From: Rhododendron vialii
Taxonomy: Eukaryota > Streptophyta > Magnoliopsida > Ericales > Ericaceae
Length of the DNA: 64,000 bases
Assembly: GCF_030253575.1 (NCBI RefSeq)
Contig: NC_080564.1
Span: 7,174,501 to 7,238,500, forward strand
Direction of reading: 5' to 3'
The stretch's first letter is position 1. The number at the start of each line of letters is the position of its first letter. Below the pieces are notes generated by a model. That model searched no databases. It saw only the letters and a program-made list of their open reading frames with translations, and had not been told where the DNA came from. Made by a program: the position numbers and the translations under genes. Below are positions 48,480-60,090 of this stretch, piece by piece.

Positions 48480-48955
48480 TGGAGTGATTTTCGCACTCCC
48501 CAAATTCTTAACTGCACTCGTACTCTCCAAAGTGTTAACTTTGGGAAGTGCGAAAGTCATTATAGAGTCGGGTAGTACAACAACAACTACAACAATATAA
48601 CATAACCCATCTAGTCTCCAATCATTGGAGGTATGGGCGGGGATGATTGGAGACAGACCTAACCTTTGGCAATATATGCACAAAGTGACTGCTCTCAGAA
48701 TACCACTAAAACAATGGTCCCCCTAAACCTCCAAGAACTGAGGATCTACAAGGACGTTTTGTTGTAAAACCATGCCCCCAAATCAAAGCCAAATGGCATC
48801 AGAGAGGACAGACCTAGAGACCCAAATTAATTTATGTGCACATTACTATGTTTCTTTCATTGATAGTCTAAAGCATCGGTGTGCACATAATTATAGAGTC
48901 GGGGAGTGCAGTTAACAATTTAGGGAGTGCGAAAATCACTCTCCAAAAATCTCCC
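48480..48955. mobile_element. MITE (GGAGTGATTTTCGCACTCC ends) split by a SINE
   Basis: The left end GGAGTGATTTTCGCACTCC and the right end GGAGAGTGATTTTCGCACTCC (read inward) are near-perfect inverted repeats. Both continue with a TTAACTGCACTC motif. The SINE at 48577-48890 interrupts it. A related copy lies at 48985-49130. Confidence 0.85.
48577..48890 (-). mobile_element. SINE nested in a MITE, with 17-bp target duplication
   Basis: TTATAGAGTCGGG(T/G)AGT flanks it at 48560-48576 and 48891-48907 with one mismatch. The ACAACAACAACTACAAC start is the reverse complement of a (TTG)n-type tail, so it is in minus orientation. It shares its core with the copy at 8.7 kb. Confidence 0.85.
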
Positions 48956-48984
48956 CTTACTTTTTTTCATTAGTTGTAGTTATT

Positions 48985-49130
48985 TTTTAGGAGTAATTTT
49001 CGCACTCCTCAAATTGTTAACCGCTCTCTCATTAAAAATGCAAAAATTAATATGAAGTTGATTTTCTCCCTTTGAAAGTCAAAGTGGAGTTAACAATTTG
49101 GAGAGTTTGAAAATCTAACTCACCATATCA
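48985..49130. mobile_element. Second, smaller copy of the GGAGTNATTTTCGCACTCC MITE
   Basis: Left GGAGTAATTTTCGCACTCC with AAATTGTTAACCGCTC; right GGAGTTAACAATTTGG with GAGAGTTTGAAAATC. Same design as the element just upstream, without the SINE. Confidence 0.7.
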
Positions 49131-49294
49131 ATAGATACAATAGGGGAGCATTTCGTCTTCAGCTACGAACGACTTGAGCTGTTTTTTAAACCAGAACTCG
49201 TATCTTCAAGACACGTTTTTTAGCTCAGGTCATAACTTCGCATGTTCAAGTTGAGATTTGCTTCCAAAACGGATTTCTACGTTTGAGACCGTCC

Positions 49295-51364
49295 TATGGT
49301 ACACACCCCTTGTTAGGGGGTGTACCGTACACACCATGATTTTAAGCCATTGGATTTCAAAGTGAATAATCCGGACCACCCATTTATTAAATTAATTAAT
49401 AAAATAAAAAAAGGGCTTAGCAGGTAACAAGTTGTTCTCTCCTCCTTAATTTTCTCTCTCTCCCCCTCATATCTAAAATACTACAAATTATATAACATAA
49501 CCATAATTGTTATGACAACACAAAAAATTGGCAATTTCTTACAATAATGTGTCGTACCAAAAGAAATCGATCAAAAGATACTAGATACAAAACCAAAATA
49601 TGTCATAACACAATCAATAATTATTATACCTCCTCATCGGCTCCCTAATTCAATAAAAAAAGAATATTTTCATCCGATTAATGGTCTAACGATAAGCGAT
49701 GAACTTCATTCTTGGTACATTTGATCGAATTCATATTCTATAAAAGATAGACGGGTCCGATCGAACAAAAACGGCTTACATGAGGCTCAGTTGGTGCATT
49801 ATTAGATATTAATATGCATTTGGATACATTAAAAGTCTTTCGATTACGTAGTTGTCAATATCCGATAATCTCTAATTTTGGTGACAATGCTGAATATCGT
49901 ATAACTTGACATCCTAACAGTCCTGATCGATCATTCTAAAAATACACTCACTAACGACATTTAGATTGTACATTCAATTTATATTTGATATGAAACCTAG
50001 TCATCTGTTGTAGTTGAATGTAAGGTAGCCATGTGACCGTGACACAATAATGACGATTAATTTGGGTATAATTCTTACTTTTTGGTGAATTTCTTGGATG
50101 AAAAATTTGAGCAAGAACATCATTTTTACTTTAAATTATTGAGGCATTGTGTAGGGACAAATAAAAATTTGAAAAAATAGTGTGGAGGGAATCGAAAATT
50201 AAGATAATATGGTGGAAAGTTTAAAATTTGAAAAAATAATGTGGCAAGAAGTGAAAATAAATAGTAGTATGGTATTTTGCTGATTATAACTATCATTAAT
50301 TGAACATTTCGAATTGAATTTTTTTTTATATGATACGTTATGAGTATGAAAACGTCAATTTATGGTATAGTCATAACAAATTTGGTTATATTACTGAATT
50401 TGTGGTTTGATATTTTGCTGATTATAACTATCGTTAATTAAACATTCCGATTGAATTTTTTTATACGACACGTTGTGAGTATGAAAGCGTCAATTTATAG
50501 TATTATCATAACAAATTTGGTTATATTACAGAATTTGTGGTATGGTATTTTGCTCATTATAACTATCATTAATTGAACATTTCGATTGAATTTTTTTATA
50601 CGACACGTTGTGGGTATGAAAACGTCAATTTATGGTGTTGTCATAACAAATTTGGTTATATTACAGAATTTGTGGTTTGATATTTTGCTGATAATAACTA
50701 TAGTTAATTAAATATTCCGATTGAATTTTTTTTATATAATACGTTGTGGGTATGAAAACGTAAATTTATGGCGTTGTCATAACAAATTTGGTTATATTAC
50801 AGAATTTGTGGTTTGGTATTTTACTGATTATAACTATCGTTAATTGAACATTCCGATTGAATTTTTTTTATACGACATGTTGTGGGTATGAAAACGTCAA
50901 TTTATGGTGTTGTCATAACAAATTTGGTTATGTTACTGAATTTGTGGTATTTTACAAATGTTTTTTGTTTAGGTATAACAATTGTTGATTCTGGTACGAC
51001 ATATTTTGATTTTATTACGGAATATCATACGTGTCAAAAAAATTTTGGTACCACTCATTGTGGTAAGATTATGCCAATTTATGGTGTTGTTATAATATTT
51101 GTGAGTAGCATTATTTAATTTGTGATATTGTACACATATATTTGGTTGGAGTACAAGTATTATGGTTTCTAGTACGAATAATTATGATTTTATAATAACA
51201 ATATTTTTTAATTATGAATAACTTGCTAATGACCTGTTCAACAGGTAAATTTTAAAGTAAAAGTCGTACCTACAATCAAAAAAATGCATTAGAAAACCAC
51301 AAATCGTCATAATAAAAATCACAAATTGTCATAACTTAGACATACGGTATACCCTGTGTACCAT
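49295..51364. mobile_element. Candidate 2-kb non-autonomous element bearing a 136-bp tandem array
   Basis: TATGGTACACAC at the left and TATGGTACACAGGG read inward at the right suggest terminal inverted repeats. No convincing target duplication was found. The AT-rich interior contains the tandem array described next and degraded copies of its motifs on both sides (CATAACAA, AATTTGTGGT). No transposase. Status as one element is inferred. Confidence 0.4.
50268..50950 (+). repeat. Tandem array, about five units of 135-138 bp
   Basis: TTTGCTGATTATAACTA-type unit starts lie at about 50275, 50413, 50548, 50683 and 50820. Each unit continues with TTAATTGAACATT(C/T)CGA, a T-run, ACGACACGTTGTG, ATGAAAACGTCAATTTATGG and CATAACAAATTTGGTTATATTAC. 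Units differ by scattered substitutions. Confidence 0.93.
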
Positions 51365-51789
51365 AACTTCCTCCCGTTTTGTACGTCCTTCGGGATGTAT
51401 TTCAATAATCGGAACCGGATGATATGTTCTCGCAACACATTTATGCGCCAGAATATTGGAAAAAGTAAAATGTGATACACAGAATCTGAACCCACTTGCG
51501 GAAAAAAGAAATGTAAATTGCTCGACTCGACCATTTGCTTCTGTTTCTCCGTCCGAACCCTGTTTCCAATACAAATTGCCGAGTTTGGTTCCTTGCAATT
51601 CTCTCTCTGTATGTATTCATCCCCCATACACTTTCGTGTTTAAATTAGGCAAAATCTTTGATCTGGGTCATAGCCAAACTTCTATCTGGATTCATGATCA
51701 GTGATCGAAATTTTGGTTTCGTGGTTTTGAGCCTGATTAGTGATTACTATGCTCATTCTTCTGCCTCCCTTAACCACCAAAAACAGGTA

Positions 51790-51825
<36 letters not shown>

Positions 51826-52532
51826 GTAATTATTAGATTAGTTTTCAATTTTGATTATTGCAATAGTGGGATTCGCTTGTATGAATATGCTATTTCCGGC
51901 ATCTGCAGCTCTAATTAATTTTGGTTGCAAGTTTAGCGTACTTATTATGGCCCCCAGTCTTCCCCTTCTTAATTTTTTGACCTTTTCTGTTAGGAAAAGA
52001 TTAAAAATCTTTAACCCCAAGGGGTTGCCGGGTGTCTTGGCGCATGTGCGTGCGTTAATCGTAAGTGGGACTTAGAGGTTTGCTCCCTCATAGGTTTCAG
52101 ATTCAATTCCATTGCTAGCCCAGGATTGAGCGTAATATCTCCACCACGGTTTCCAGCGAATGGACGAGAAGAGTCAAAGAAATACTAGTTGACTATGGTA
52201 GTCTCAATCTATGTTATCTTTCTCAAAGTTTGTTTTGGATTTTTTTTTTTTGGAATTTGGGTGGGTTCTTTACAGATTTTGGTGTAAAAGATACTTAGTG
52301 CGCTGTTTCTAAAGTGCAATTTTTGTTTCAATGTGAAGATCACTATGTTTAATTTGAGCTACAACCAATAAATGTAAAATGAACTTTTTTTTTTTGGCAA
52401 GGAATATAAAGTTCAATTCTTGTTTAGATATTGCTTGCAGTTGGATTGCTGATGTTGTTTCTGGTCATTTGTTATCTTGTCCACAGTGAGTGATCCCCAG
52501 CTTGAGGCATCACTTGTTTGGTATATAGAAGC
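51365..52532 (+). other. Upstream region and probable leader of the octanoyltransferase gene
   Basis: Contains a (CT)n tract at 51790-51823 and a diverged SINE at 52010-52165 (AACCCCAAGGGGTTG start, GGTTTGCTCCCTC block, weak B-box). No protein-coding exon recognised before 52533. Confidence 0.55.
52010..52165 (+). mobile_element. Diverged tRNA-derived SINE
   Basis: TTTAACCCCAAGGGGTTGCCGGG followed by GGTTTGCTCCCTCATAGG and CAGATTCAATTCC matches the order of blocks in the SINE at 44.5 kb. The 3' end is truncated or diverged. Confidence 0.6.
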
Positions 52533-55500
52533 ATGATTGTTGTGCCAACTCTCAGTTTGGCCTCTATTCAAGGATTCCCAACCAGAAAAGATTCGGAGAG
52601 ATTGTATAAATCTCGTCCCTACCATGTCTTGTTGCAATGTAGTCGAGTCTCAGATTTCAAAGCATCGGAAGCTACTTCGATAACCTGTGGACAGAAAAGA
52701 AGGTAAAATTGCCTCAAATTCTTGATAAAAAGCCCTTGGTTTATTTGCAGGTTGTGACACTTAGTGTTGGCTTATTCCAGGTGTGGCTGCTATGATATGC
52801 ACAATGTGCTAGTTCCTTACTCTGTAGCATGGTCTTGGCAGAAGTCCATAGTTAAGGAGAGGAAGACACTAGTCGAAATAAACCAAGACCTTTGTGACTC
52901 ACTGATTGTTTTACAACATCACCCAGTTTATACATTGGGTACTGGTAGTTCAGAAGACTACGTGAATTTTGACTTAAAGGACGCTCCTTATGATGTTTAC
53001 CGAACGGAACGTGGTGGTGAAGTTACATACCATGGGCCTGGCCAGGTAAAGTTTACTCCCAACTTCCAAGCATTTAGCGGAATTTTGTATCAACCATTCT
53101 AACAATTCATGTCGTTCATCTCCGCTACCACTAGATGAATTTTTTGAAATTGCAACCAAATCGATGTTTGGGGTGGCTTCATCGAATAAGAGGGCACCAC
53201 ATTCATTAGCCATTTGGAATGGCAAAGAAACGATGTACGACAAGGACATTTTCAAAAAGTTTACTTGGAGAACACTAGAACAGTGCCCAGTATGCCATTT
53301 GACAACCTCTCCCTTGTTTGAAGCTTATAAGGTGCTCATAGTAGCAAGTTGATGTGGGGGTAGCCTGGTAGGGCTTATCAGTGCCGTGACATTGATTGGG
53401 TAAGCCTTGTTGGCACAAACGCGACATTGGAATAGCAGTCCAAACATGTGCAAATTTGAAAACGTGGGCTCATATTTGCTTTATCCCATTCCTCACTTCC
53501 TTATTTCAACCCTAAATACACCCTTAATGTCAATAGTGGGAACAATTTCATTCCACTGAGCTTTAGTAGGAGATGAAAACTTTGAACAAAATGCTATTTC
53601 GTCATTCCAAGCTTTTCACAATCGAATTGAAAAGGCAACAACGCATAATGCTAAGATTGGTTAAATATGTGAAGTAGTTAGTGAAGCCCTTCTTGCTGTA
53701 TCTAGTGCTTAACATTTTGCTCATTGGTTTTGTATTGTAGCTAGTAATGTACCCCATTCTCAATCTCCGCTACCACGAGATGGATCTTCATTGGTACTTT
53801 AGGGCACTTGAAGAGGTGGTTATTCGTGTTCTTTTCTCAACATTTTCTATCAAGGCTTCCCGGGTTGAGGGTATGACTGGTGTTTGGGTTGGTGAGTCAC
53901 AAATACTTGGTAATTTAGTTCTTGCATTAGATTTAAAGGTAAAGTAAGTAGGATATCTTGTTTTATGTTTGTTAGGAGAGAGAGAGAGAAGAGAAGGGAT
54001 GCGCAAAAGTTGAAGAGACACAATTTAATTTCCCTTCTTTGTTAAGACTAAGTTGGAGAGGAAGGAAACCATAACTTATTTTCTACGCTTGAGGATATAC
54101 TTGTGCATCTGTAGACACCCCAATCTGACTTCCCGATCGTTTTACTTTGTTCTTCGGTTCCTTGATTCCCCGATGATGAGTCAGGTCGAAACAGTCCCGA
54201 GAACTTGGAATGGCTTGAGTTTGGTATGTGAGGAACCCATCCTTAGCCTTGAAACCTTAAAATCAGAACCTGAACCTTGGGTTTGAATGTCGCGCGACAT
54301 ACTGGAACCTTCGCGCGATGGTTCATTTGCCAGGTGGTGGTCAAAGTCAAAGCTTTGACCATTGACCCTCGCGGGGTTGGCTGAACCCTCGCGCGATGGT
54401 CTCACTTCATCGCGCGATGGTCAACACCTGTCATTTTCACCCAGATTGCGTGTTGGTCAGGGGGCTACAGACCCATGTGACCCCGTTTTCTCGGCTGAAC
54501 AGCGTTCTGGGGGGGCTCCCCTTGCACCACCTCACCCCCCACTCTCCCATCACCTTTGCCACCCCACTCCTCCACCAAGCATTTGTAACCAGCATTGCTG
54601 GCTGGTTACAAGGGCTTGGTTAGCCACCCACTAACCCCCTTCTCCTATAAATACCACCCTTATGCTTCCTTGCATTGGGTTACAAAAAAAAGCCCTCTTT
54701 AAGAAAGAAGAAGAAAAGCTCAAGCACAAAAATCCCACACTACTCACTCCCACATAATCTCTCTCCAAGTCTCACCATCTCATCATTCAAGCCATTTCCA
54801 AGGCACTCAAGGCAAATGTATAATATCTTTCCGTTCACTGTTCGAACCCCTGAGGGGGGCCGGCAGGGTCAAAGCTGGTAATTGATACCAGTTCTGGCCC
54901 TAAAGCTGGCAGAGTTTCAAGAGCCATTAGCAGGGAAACCCTCGCGCGATGGTCCCAGATGCTCGCGCGACGATTCTGTCTGCGTGAGAATGGACCACGT
55001 GGGGAAGGGACCCTGGTATTTAAGTTTATTATTGTGCTTATAGTCTGTTAAAAGTCTTTAAAAGAAATTTAGCTCACTGCTTTGCTATCTTGCATGTTGA
55101 AAATCCTGGTTAGGCTTAGTTTATAACACCTTTTGGTTTGGAATGCTTTTGGGATGCTCCTGAACATGTCTCAGAGTCCCAAGTATGCAAAGCAATTCCT
55201 GGAAGTCCAGTCAGAACAATCGCGCGGCTGTCTCATCCTGTCGCGCGATGGTTCTCTCTCTCCCAGGGAGTGCCCTTGCATGAGCAGCTTGGCCTTGGCC
55301 TTCGTTTAGACACCCCCACTGTTTAGGGGTTGCATTTTCATAATATCTTTATCTGTTGGTTGTAATATTATTTACTTTCAAGTACCCATAAACTGCTTGG
55401 TTTGCACCTGGGTGAGCACTGGTCCTTCCAGAGCCCAGAAGGGAATGAAATTCAAACCATTGGTGAAACATGAACACTCGCGCGAGGGTATGGATATGTC

Positions 55501-57097
55501 GCGCGACGGTTTGCTTGCATGCGGATGAACTTACGCATGCAAGCTGGCTGCTTCTACGTGCCAAAATCATACACGGCGCTGTCTTGATGTACGATCGATG
55601 TTTTGAACTTCGTTCCGTTTATTACCTGTCATCTTACTAATCCATGCCATATTTTATCACATCCTGCAAACTGTTACAGTTTTAACCCCCGATTAACTGT
55701 TCCCCCGCCCTAATTGGCTAAAAATTGATTAAATGAAACGGAATCGCAAAACAAACATTTTCGCAAATGCCTAAGTAGAGACCGATCTCCGGATTGGGCG
55801 AGAGGGGTGCCATAAAACCCTTCCCCTCTCGTAACCTGGCTCCCGAACCCAGATATGGTTATGACGGACTAGTTCCTTAACTTTTTCGAATCAAACAGCG
55901 CGGCAAGTGCTTCGAAATACGGTTCCTTGGGTGTCGGACCTTCAAAACCCAAGTGGCGACTCTGTATTTTTGCGAGCGCTTGCCTCCCCGCTCGCGCTCC
56001 CTCGACCCGGGCACCTCGCGTCTCGGAATCCGGAAATTCCGAAAATGGGGCACGCATGCCCACAGCATCAAAAATTATTTACGATACATTGATATCCAGG
56101 GCTGAATAGCTCAGGGCGCTAATTATGCTCTGAGAATTTCTTTTTTACCGAAGTGTGCTTCCGTGCTCATAATTTTTAAAGAAAGAGAAGCTTGTTTGTA
56201 GTATTGTTTGGCTCCTTTCTCGTATTCGTCTCTCTATTAATCTGGTCAGACATTGCAATAATTGGGTTTATTTTGAACGACGTAGCAATGATTTGGTTAT
56301 TTAGTATACATAGTAGGTAAAAAAGTTGGTCAGTTGTTTCGATAATCCTCAGATCATGAATAATCTCTGTGTTTGTAATTTCAAAATTTTGTAGTTATCT
56401 AGGCAATGTGGACTCTTTCTGCAGCTTATTCAGGCTCTTGTCACACACAATACTGTAGATAATCGGAGAAGATTGTTCTGGACATAGTGTGTAGTACAAG
56501 TTAGGTTCCTTGTTCAAAATGCATAGAGAAGTCCATTGTCCTGCGAAATGTTTGAAGATGACTGTTTTCCTAGAGTTGCCTGTTTCTGTTGAAGTATTTT
56601 GAGGAAGATCAGCTGCGTGGCATCATTCATTTCAATTTATGTTTTTTTTTGGGGTTAATAATTGCATTTTGTCACACTATTACCATCATAGTGCTCTTCA
56701 TACAGTAGTACTATGCCTGCCATTTTGGTTTGTCGGGAAAAAAAAGTGAGCTTTTAGGAGCCTAATTAGTTGGATTCTTTCAGGAGATCAGAAATTAGCT
56801 GCTATTGGCATACGAGTATCGCAATGGATAGCATATCATGGCTTAGCACTTAATGTCACCACTGATCTAACTCCCTTTCAAAAGATAGTTCCATGTGGGA
56901 TACACGACCGTGGTGTTGGAAGCATAAAGGGATTGCTAAGAGAACATTCGTTGTCCAAAGGAGCTGGAATGCATCATATGGAGGACAGCCAACTGCTTGA
57001 TATCACTCACAAATCATTGGTCAAGGAGTTTTCTGAAGTATTTCAAGTTGAACTCCAACAAAAGGCAATCTCTGAATTGGTGTTCTCAAAGGGGTAA
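52533..57097 (+). CDS. LIP2P: Plastidial octanoyltransferase (lipoyl(octanoyl) transferase)
   Basis: Four exons: 52533-52702, 52781-53045, 53741-53891, 56784-57097, joining in frame to 299 residues. The enzyme moves octanoate from acyl carrier protein to lipoyl domains of 2-oxoacid dehydrogenases, the first step of lipoic acid cofactor assembly before sulfur insertion. Residues 1-60 are transit-peptide-like. LipB-family motifs are all present: [12 protein letters not shown] at 134-145, [12 protein letters not shown] near 184-196, Lys199 in [12 protein letters not shown], and Cys233 in IVPCGI. The Lys-Cys spacing of 34 equals that of the catalytic Lys135-Cys169 pair of E. coli LipB. The sequence around the third exon ([17 protein letters not shown]) fits plant LIP2p rather than mitochondrial LIP2. 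Intron 3 is 2.9 kb because it contains a solo LTR. Start chosen at the first ATG of the frame. It appears intact. Confidence 0.95.
54110..56064 (+). mobile_element. Solo LTR, probably Ty3/gypsy (Tat/Ogre-like), fossil
   Basis: Starts TGTAGACACCCC and ends GCCCACA, a TG...CA pair, with identical 5-bp GCATC duplications at 54105-54109 and 56065-56069. Length is 1,955 bp and no internal coding part is present, so it is the product of recombination between two LTRs. A TATAAATA box near 54645 marks the U3 promoter. The terminal TGGCGACTCTGT-like stretch and the long LTR suggest the Tat/Ogre branch, which is inferred. The perfect target duplication argues for a fairly recent insertion, but age cannot be computed from one LTR. 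It sits in intron 3 of the octanoyltransferase gene. Confidence 0.9.
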
Positions 57098-57957
57098 CCA
57101 TCAACTTTGGTAACTGGATTTTAATTTAGCTCGGGGCTAATCGCAGCTTATCTAGCTCATTTCAGACACAGAAATGAATTTGTTGAACATTGGAAATTTT
57201 GTGGGTTCTTATACGTTCATAGATTATTCTGGTGCTTTGGCGAGAACAAGAAATAGGCGATGCATCATCCTTGTTGCTAGACGCATCCTTGTTGCTACGT
57301 ACATCGACCTTGACAAATGCATCAAATTTAACCCACAATCATAGGAGGACTACAAGCTTGGGGGCTCGACGAAACAGAAAGTATCAGCACTAAGAAACTT
57401 CTTGGAATTAGCAGTGAGAGAAAAAGCCCGGCATTCATTTGCTCATTTATGTTCATAGTTGAGTCTATTAAAAGGTGGACCAGCCTCAACATGATGATTA
57501 GAGGATAACTCTGATCGTCCACCTCTAATGACTAATGTGACGCGTTCTGTCCCAGTTTTATGATCAATGGGATCAGTCGGCTATCGGCTAGAGCTCGGGG
57601 CTATTATTCGTCGGTGGAGACAAATCATAAATTTTATTTTATGGAATGCAGAGCAAACATCCTGGGTAGCTTGTATATTTCTTTATGGTGTACCAGATCT
57701 TTTACAGTTATATATACTAGTCTGATTTGTTTGTTGATGTCATATTCCTCGGAATCGATCCCCTCTTCACTGCACAAGGTATAAGAAAGCTACAAATTCG
57801 TGGATGTGACAATTATCTATTGAATGATTGGTGTTATCTCAACAGTCCAATTTCTTCTCGCGTAAAATGCATGATCTTACATGGCATGCTTCTTTCGCCC
57901 ACTTCGTTGATTTGGTTTCTGTTTGATCTTCAATCTATGGAGTATTAAGCAAGAGTA
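57098..57957. other. Octanoyltransferase 3' flank
   Basis: Probable 3'UTR then unassigned sequence. No gene or repeat recognised. Confidence 0.4.
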
Positions 57958-58310
57958 CTGCTATTGGTACCAATGGTACAGTAGAGAAAATGCACCGACG
58001 GTCACAGGACGGCCGATTTGAGCCGTCCAAAAATTTTAAAAAACAAAACCGAGTGGGTCTATATGAGAATCAACGGCATCCGAGGTGTGTAAGGTGCTTG
58101 ATCTGAGAACCTTTTTTTCGTGTATATACACGTATATACATATATAGACGAAAAAGGGGTACTCGGATCAAGCACCCTACACATCTCGGATGCTGTTGAT
58201 TCCCGCGACAGCCCACTCGATTTTGTTTTTTAAAATTTTTGGACGGTTCGGATAGGCCGTCCGGTGGCCGTCGGAGCATTTTCCCTACGGTACCATCGGT
58301 ACCAATATCA
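57958..58310. mobile_element. Long foldback (hairpin) MITE
   Basis: The whole element is an imperfect palindrome: TATTGGTACCAATGGTAC, GAAAATGC(A/T)CCGACGG, GGACGGCC, the TTTTAAAAAACAAAA region and GATCAAGCAC words recur inverted from the right. Arms are about 165 bp and the loop near 58115-58145 is AT-rich. No target duplication seen. Confidence 0.88.
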
Positions 58311-58353
58311 TTTTCGATTAAGTAATTGTTGGGCATTAAAAAACAACTGTGTC

Positions 58354-58673
58354 TTGCACATATATTTTTGTGGGGTCCATATTGGGGTCCCATAAAATGA
58401 TCCGAACCTCTTATCCTTTTTAAAATAATATTTTTTGGAGGGTTCCTGTAAAATATCAGCTCCAACAGATATCGGTAAGGGCTATCTTAGAATTCGTAGG
58501 GCAAAACAGAATGATTCACCTTACGATTTCTGAGAAAGCCCTTACCGATATTCGTTGGAGCTGATTTTTTACGAGAATCCGTCAAAAAATATTTTAAAAA
58601 TGATGAGCGGTTCGGATCATTTTGTGGGATCCCGATATGGACCCCACAAAAAAGTATGTGCAAAATTACGTGT
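58354..58673. mobile_element. Second long foldback MITE, directly adjacent
   Basis: Arms of about 147 bp with a loop of about 23 bases: TTGCACATA with TTTTGTGGGGTCCATAT, AAAATGATCCGAACC, ATCAGCTCCAAC and ATATCGGTAAGGGCT on the left all recur inverted on the right. Different sequence from the neighbour 43 bp away. Confidence 0.88.
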
Positions 58674-58699
58674 GTGAGAATCATTTCTGAAAATCGCAG

Positions 58700-59468
58700 A
58701 AAGAAAAACAGAAGAAACGCATATATGATATACAAAAGGGTAAATTTCATTAATACCCCTGTATTCTACTACAATCACACTGTCACCCTCGTTACTCTCT
58801 AAAATCACACTGCACTCCCTTGCTTTAAAAAATGTGCAACATATACGTCCAAATTTTCGTTTATCGTTACTCCAGACTCTCGGCTTCCATCCAGTTTCTC
58901 TCCATCCAGTCTGATCCAATTTAGATTGTTTGTGGGCCCACAACAATGATCGAGAACATTCATTTTGTAGAACTCGCCAAGAACATGGATCATGTTGAAA
59001 ATCAAGTTGGTCGAATACCATTTGATATGATATCGAAATATATTAATCTTGTTAGAATAAAGTTGCAACATTGGATTGCAACTCATTCGATATTTTGAAA
59101 CCATAAACTATATCTAATTAACTTGATTTTTGACGTGATCAATATTCTTTACAGAACTCTAAAAGGCGAATGGTTAGTGGGTTGTTTAGATTGGTGTTTG
59201 AATTTTTTTTTGAAAAATAATAAGGATAATAAGTGGAGAGAGATAGAGAGAGAAATGTTAGAAATAAAAAAAAATCTATGGAGAATTTTTTGAATTTTTT
59301 CTTTTGAATTATAAAAAGAAAAAGGTACAGAAAAACCAGACAAACAGCCCAAGTCCACTTCCAATAGTCCCAATTCCCAATCTCAAATTTTCTCTCCAAC
59401 TTTCTCCCTCGCCAAACACTCCCTCTGCCTCTCCCCTTCCATCTCCTTCCCACCCAACCTCTACCCCC
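58700..59468. other. Upstream region of the complex I subunit-like gene
   Basis: AT-rich; nothing else recognised. The last ~100 bases are C-rich leader-like sequence before the ATG at 59469. Confidence 0.4.
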
Positions 59469-59839
59469 ATGACTTCCGCCGCCAAATCCCTCCTTCAAAC
59501 CCTCCGCCGCTACATCAAGAAGCCCTGGGAGATCACCGGCCCCGTCGCCGGCCCCGAGTACATGGACGCCGTGCCCAAGGCCACCGAGTACCGCGTCTTC
59601 TGCCCGTGCCCAAGGCCATCATCCCCACCTCCGATCCCGAAACGGTCTTCGACATCAAGTACTTCTCCCGCGACCAGCGCCGCAACCGCCCCCCGATCCG
59701 ACGCACCGTGCTCAAGAAGGCGGACGTCGTGAAGATGATGAGAGAGACCAGTTTTGATGTTAATGATTTTCCCAGGGTTTATTTGACTGATAAGGTTGAG
59801 GAGGACATGAATGCCATTGGTGGAGGGTACCAAAAATGA
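59469..59839 (+). CDS. Plant mitochondrial complex I subunit-like protein (At1g67350-like), apparent frameshift
   Basis: The start MTSAAKSLLQTLRRYIKKPW, then EITGP and TEYRVFCP, matches a small plant-specific subunit of mitochondrial NADH dehydrogenase recalled as At1g67350. The second half continues in a different frame from 59606: PKAIIPTSDPETVFDIKYF, then DQRRNRPPIRRTVLKKADV and ending GGGYQK. The two frames meet near 59600-59610, where TTCTGCCCG is followed at once by TGCCCAAGG. A few codons seem to be missing at this junction, so length changes by a number not divisible by three. The flanking sequence is otherwise conserved and GC-rich. It may be a real disabling deletion, or an assembly error in a GC-rich repeat-like stretch (GCCGTGCCCAAGG occurs just upstream at about 59570 as well). 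Confidence 0.7.
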
Positions 59840-60090
59840 TGAGGTCAGCTATTTGATTTTAATTCCTTTTTTTTTTTTTCTTCCCCTTCCTTCTATGAAT
59901 TGTTAGCATCTAAGTCACATAATGTGCGTGGGTGAGCAGAAGGGCTAGGGAAAACGTGGAATTGTCATTTAGGAAAATATCCCACCAAAGTTTTTAAATT
60001 TGCGAGAGAGAGGATTGAGGGCCCGAGCGGGGGGCCTACTAATGGATTATGTGATTAAGGTTGGAATTTTAGGGTTTTTAATTTTTATTC

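Noticed and set aside
50268-50950. CRISPR-like regular repeats
   Set aside because: Units are head-to-tail and contiguous with no variable spacers, in a plant genome. This is a plain tandem repeat.
53103-53360. Coding-looking frames on both strands in intron 2 of the octanoyltransferase gene
   Set aside because: No recognisable protein family, and the neighbouring exons splice cleanly without it. It could be a captured fragment, but evidence is lacking.
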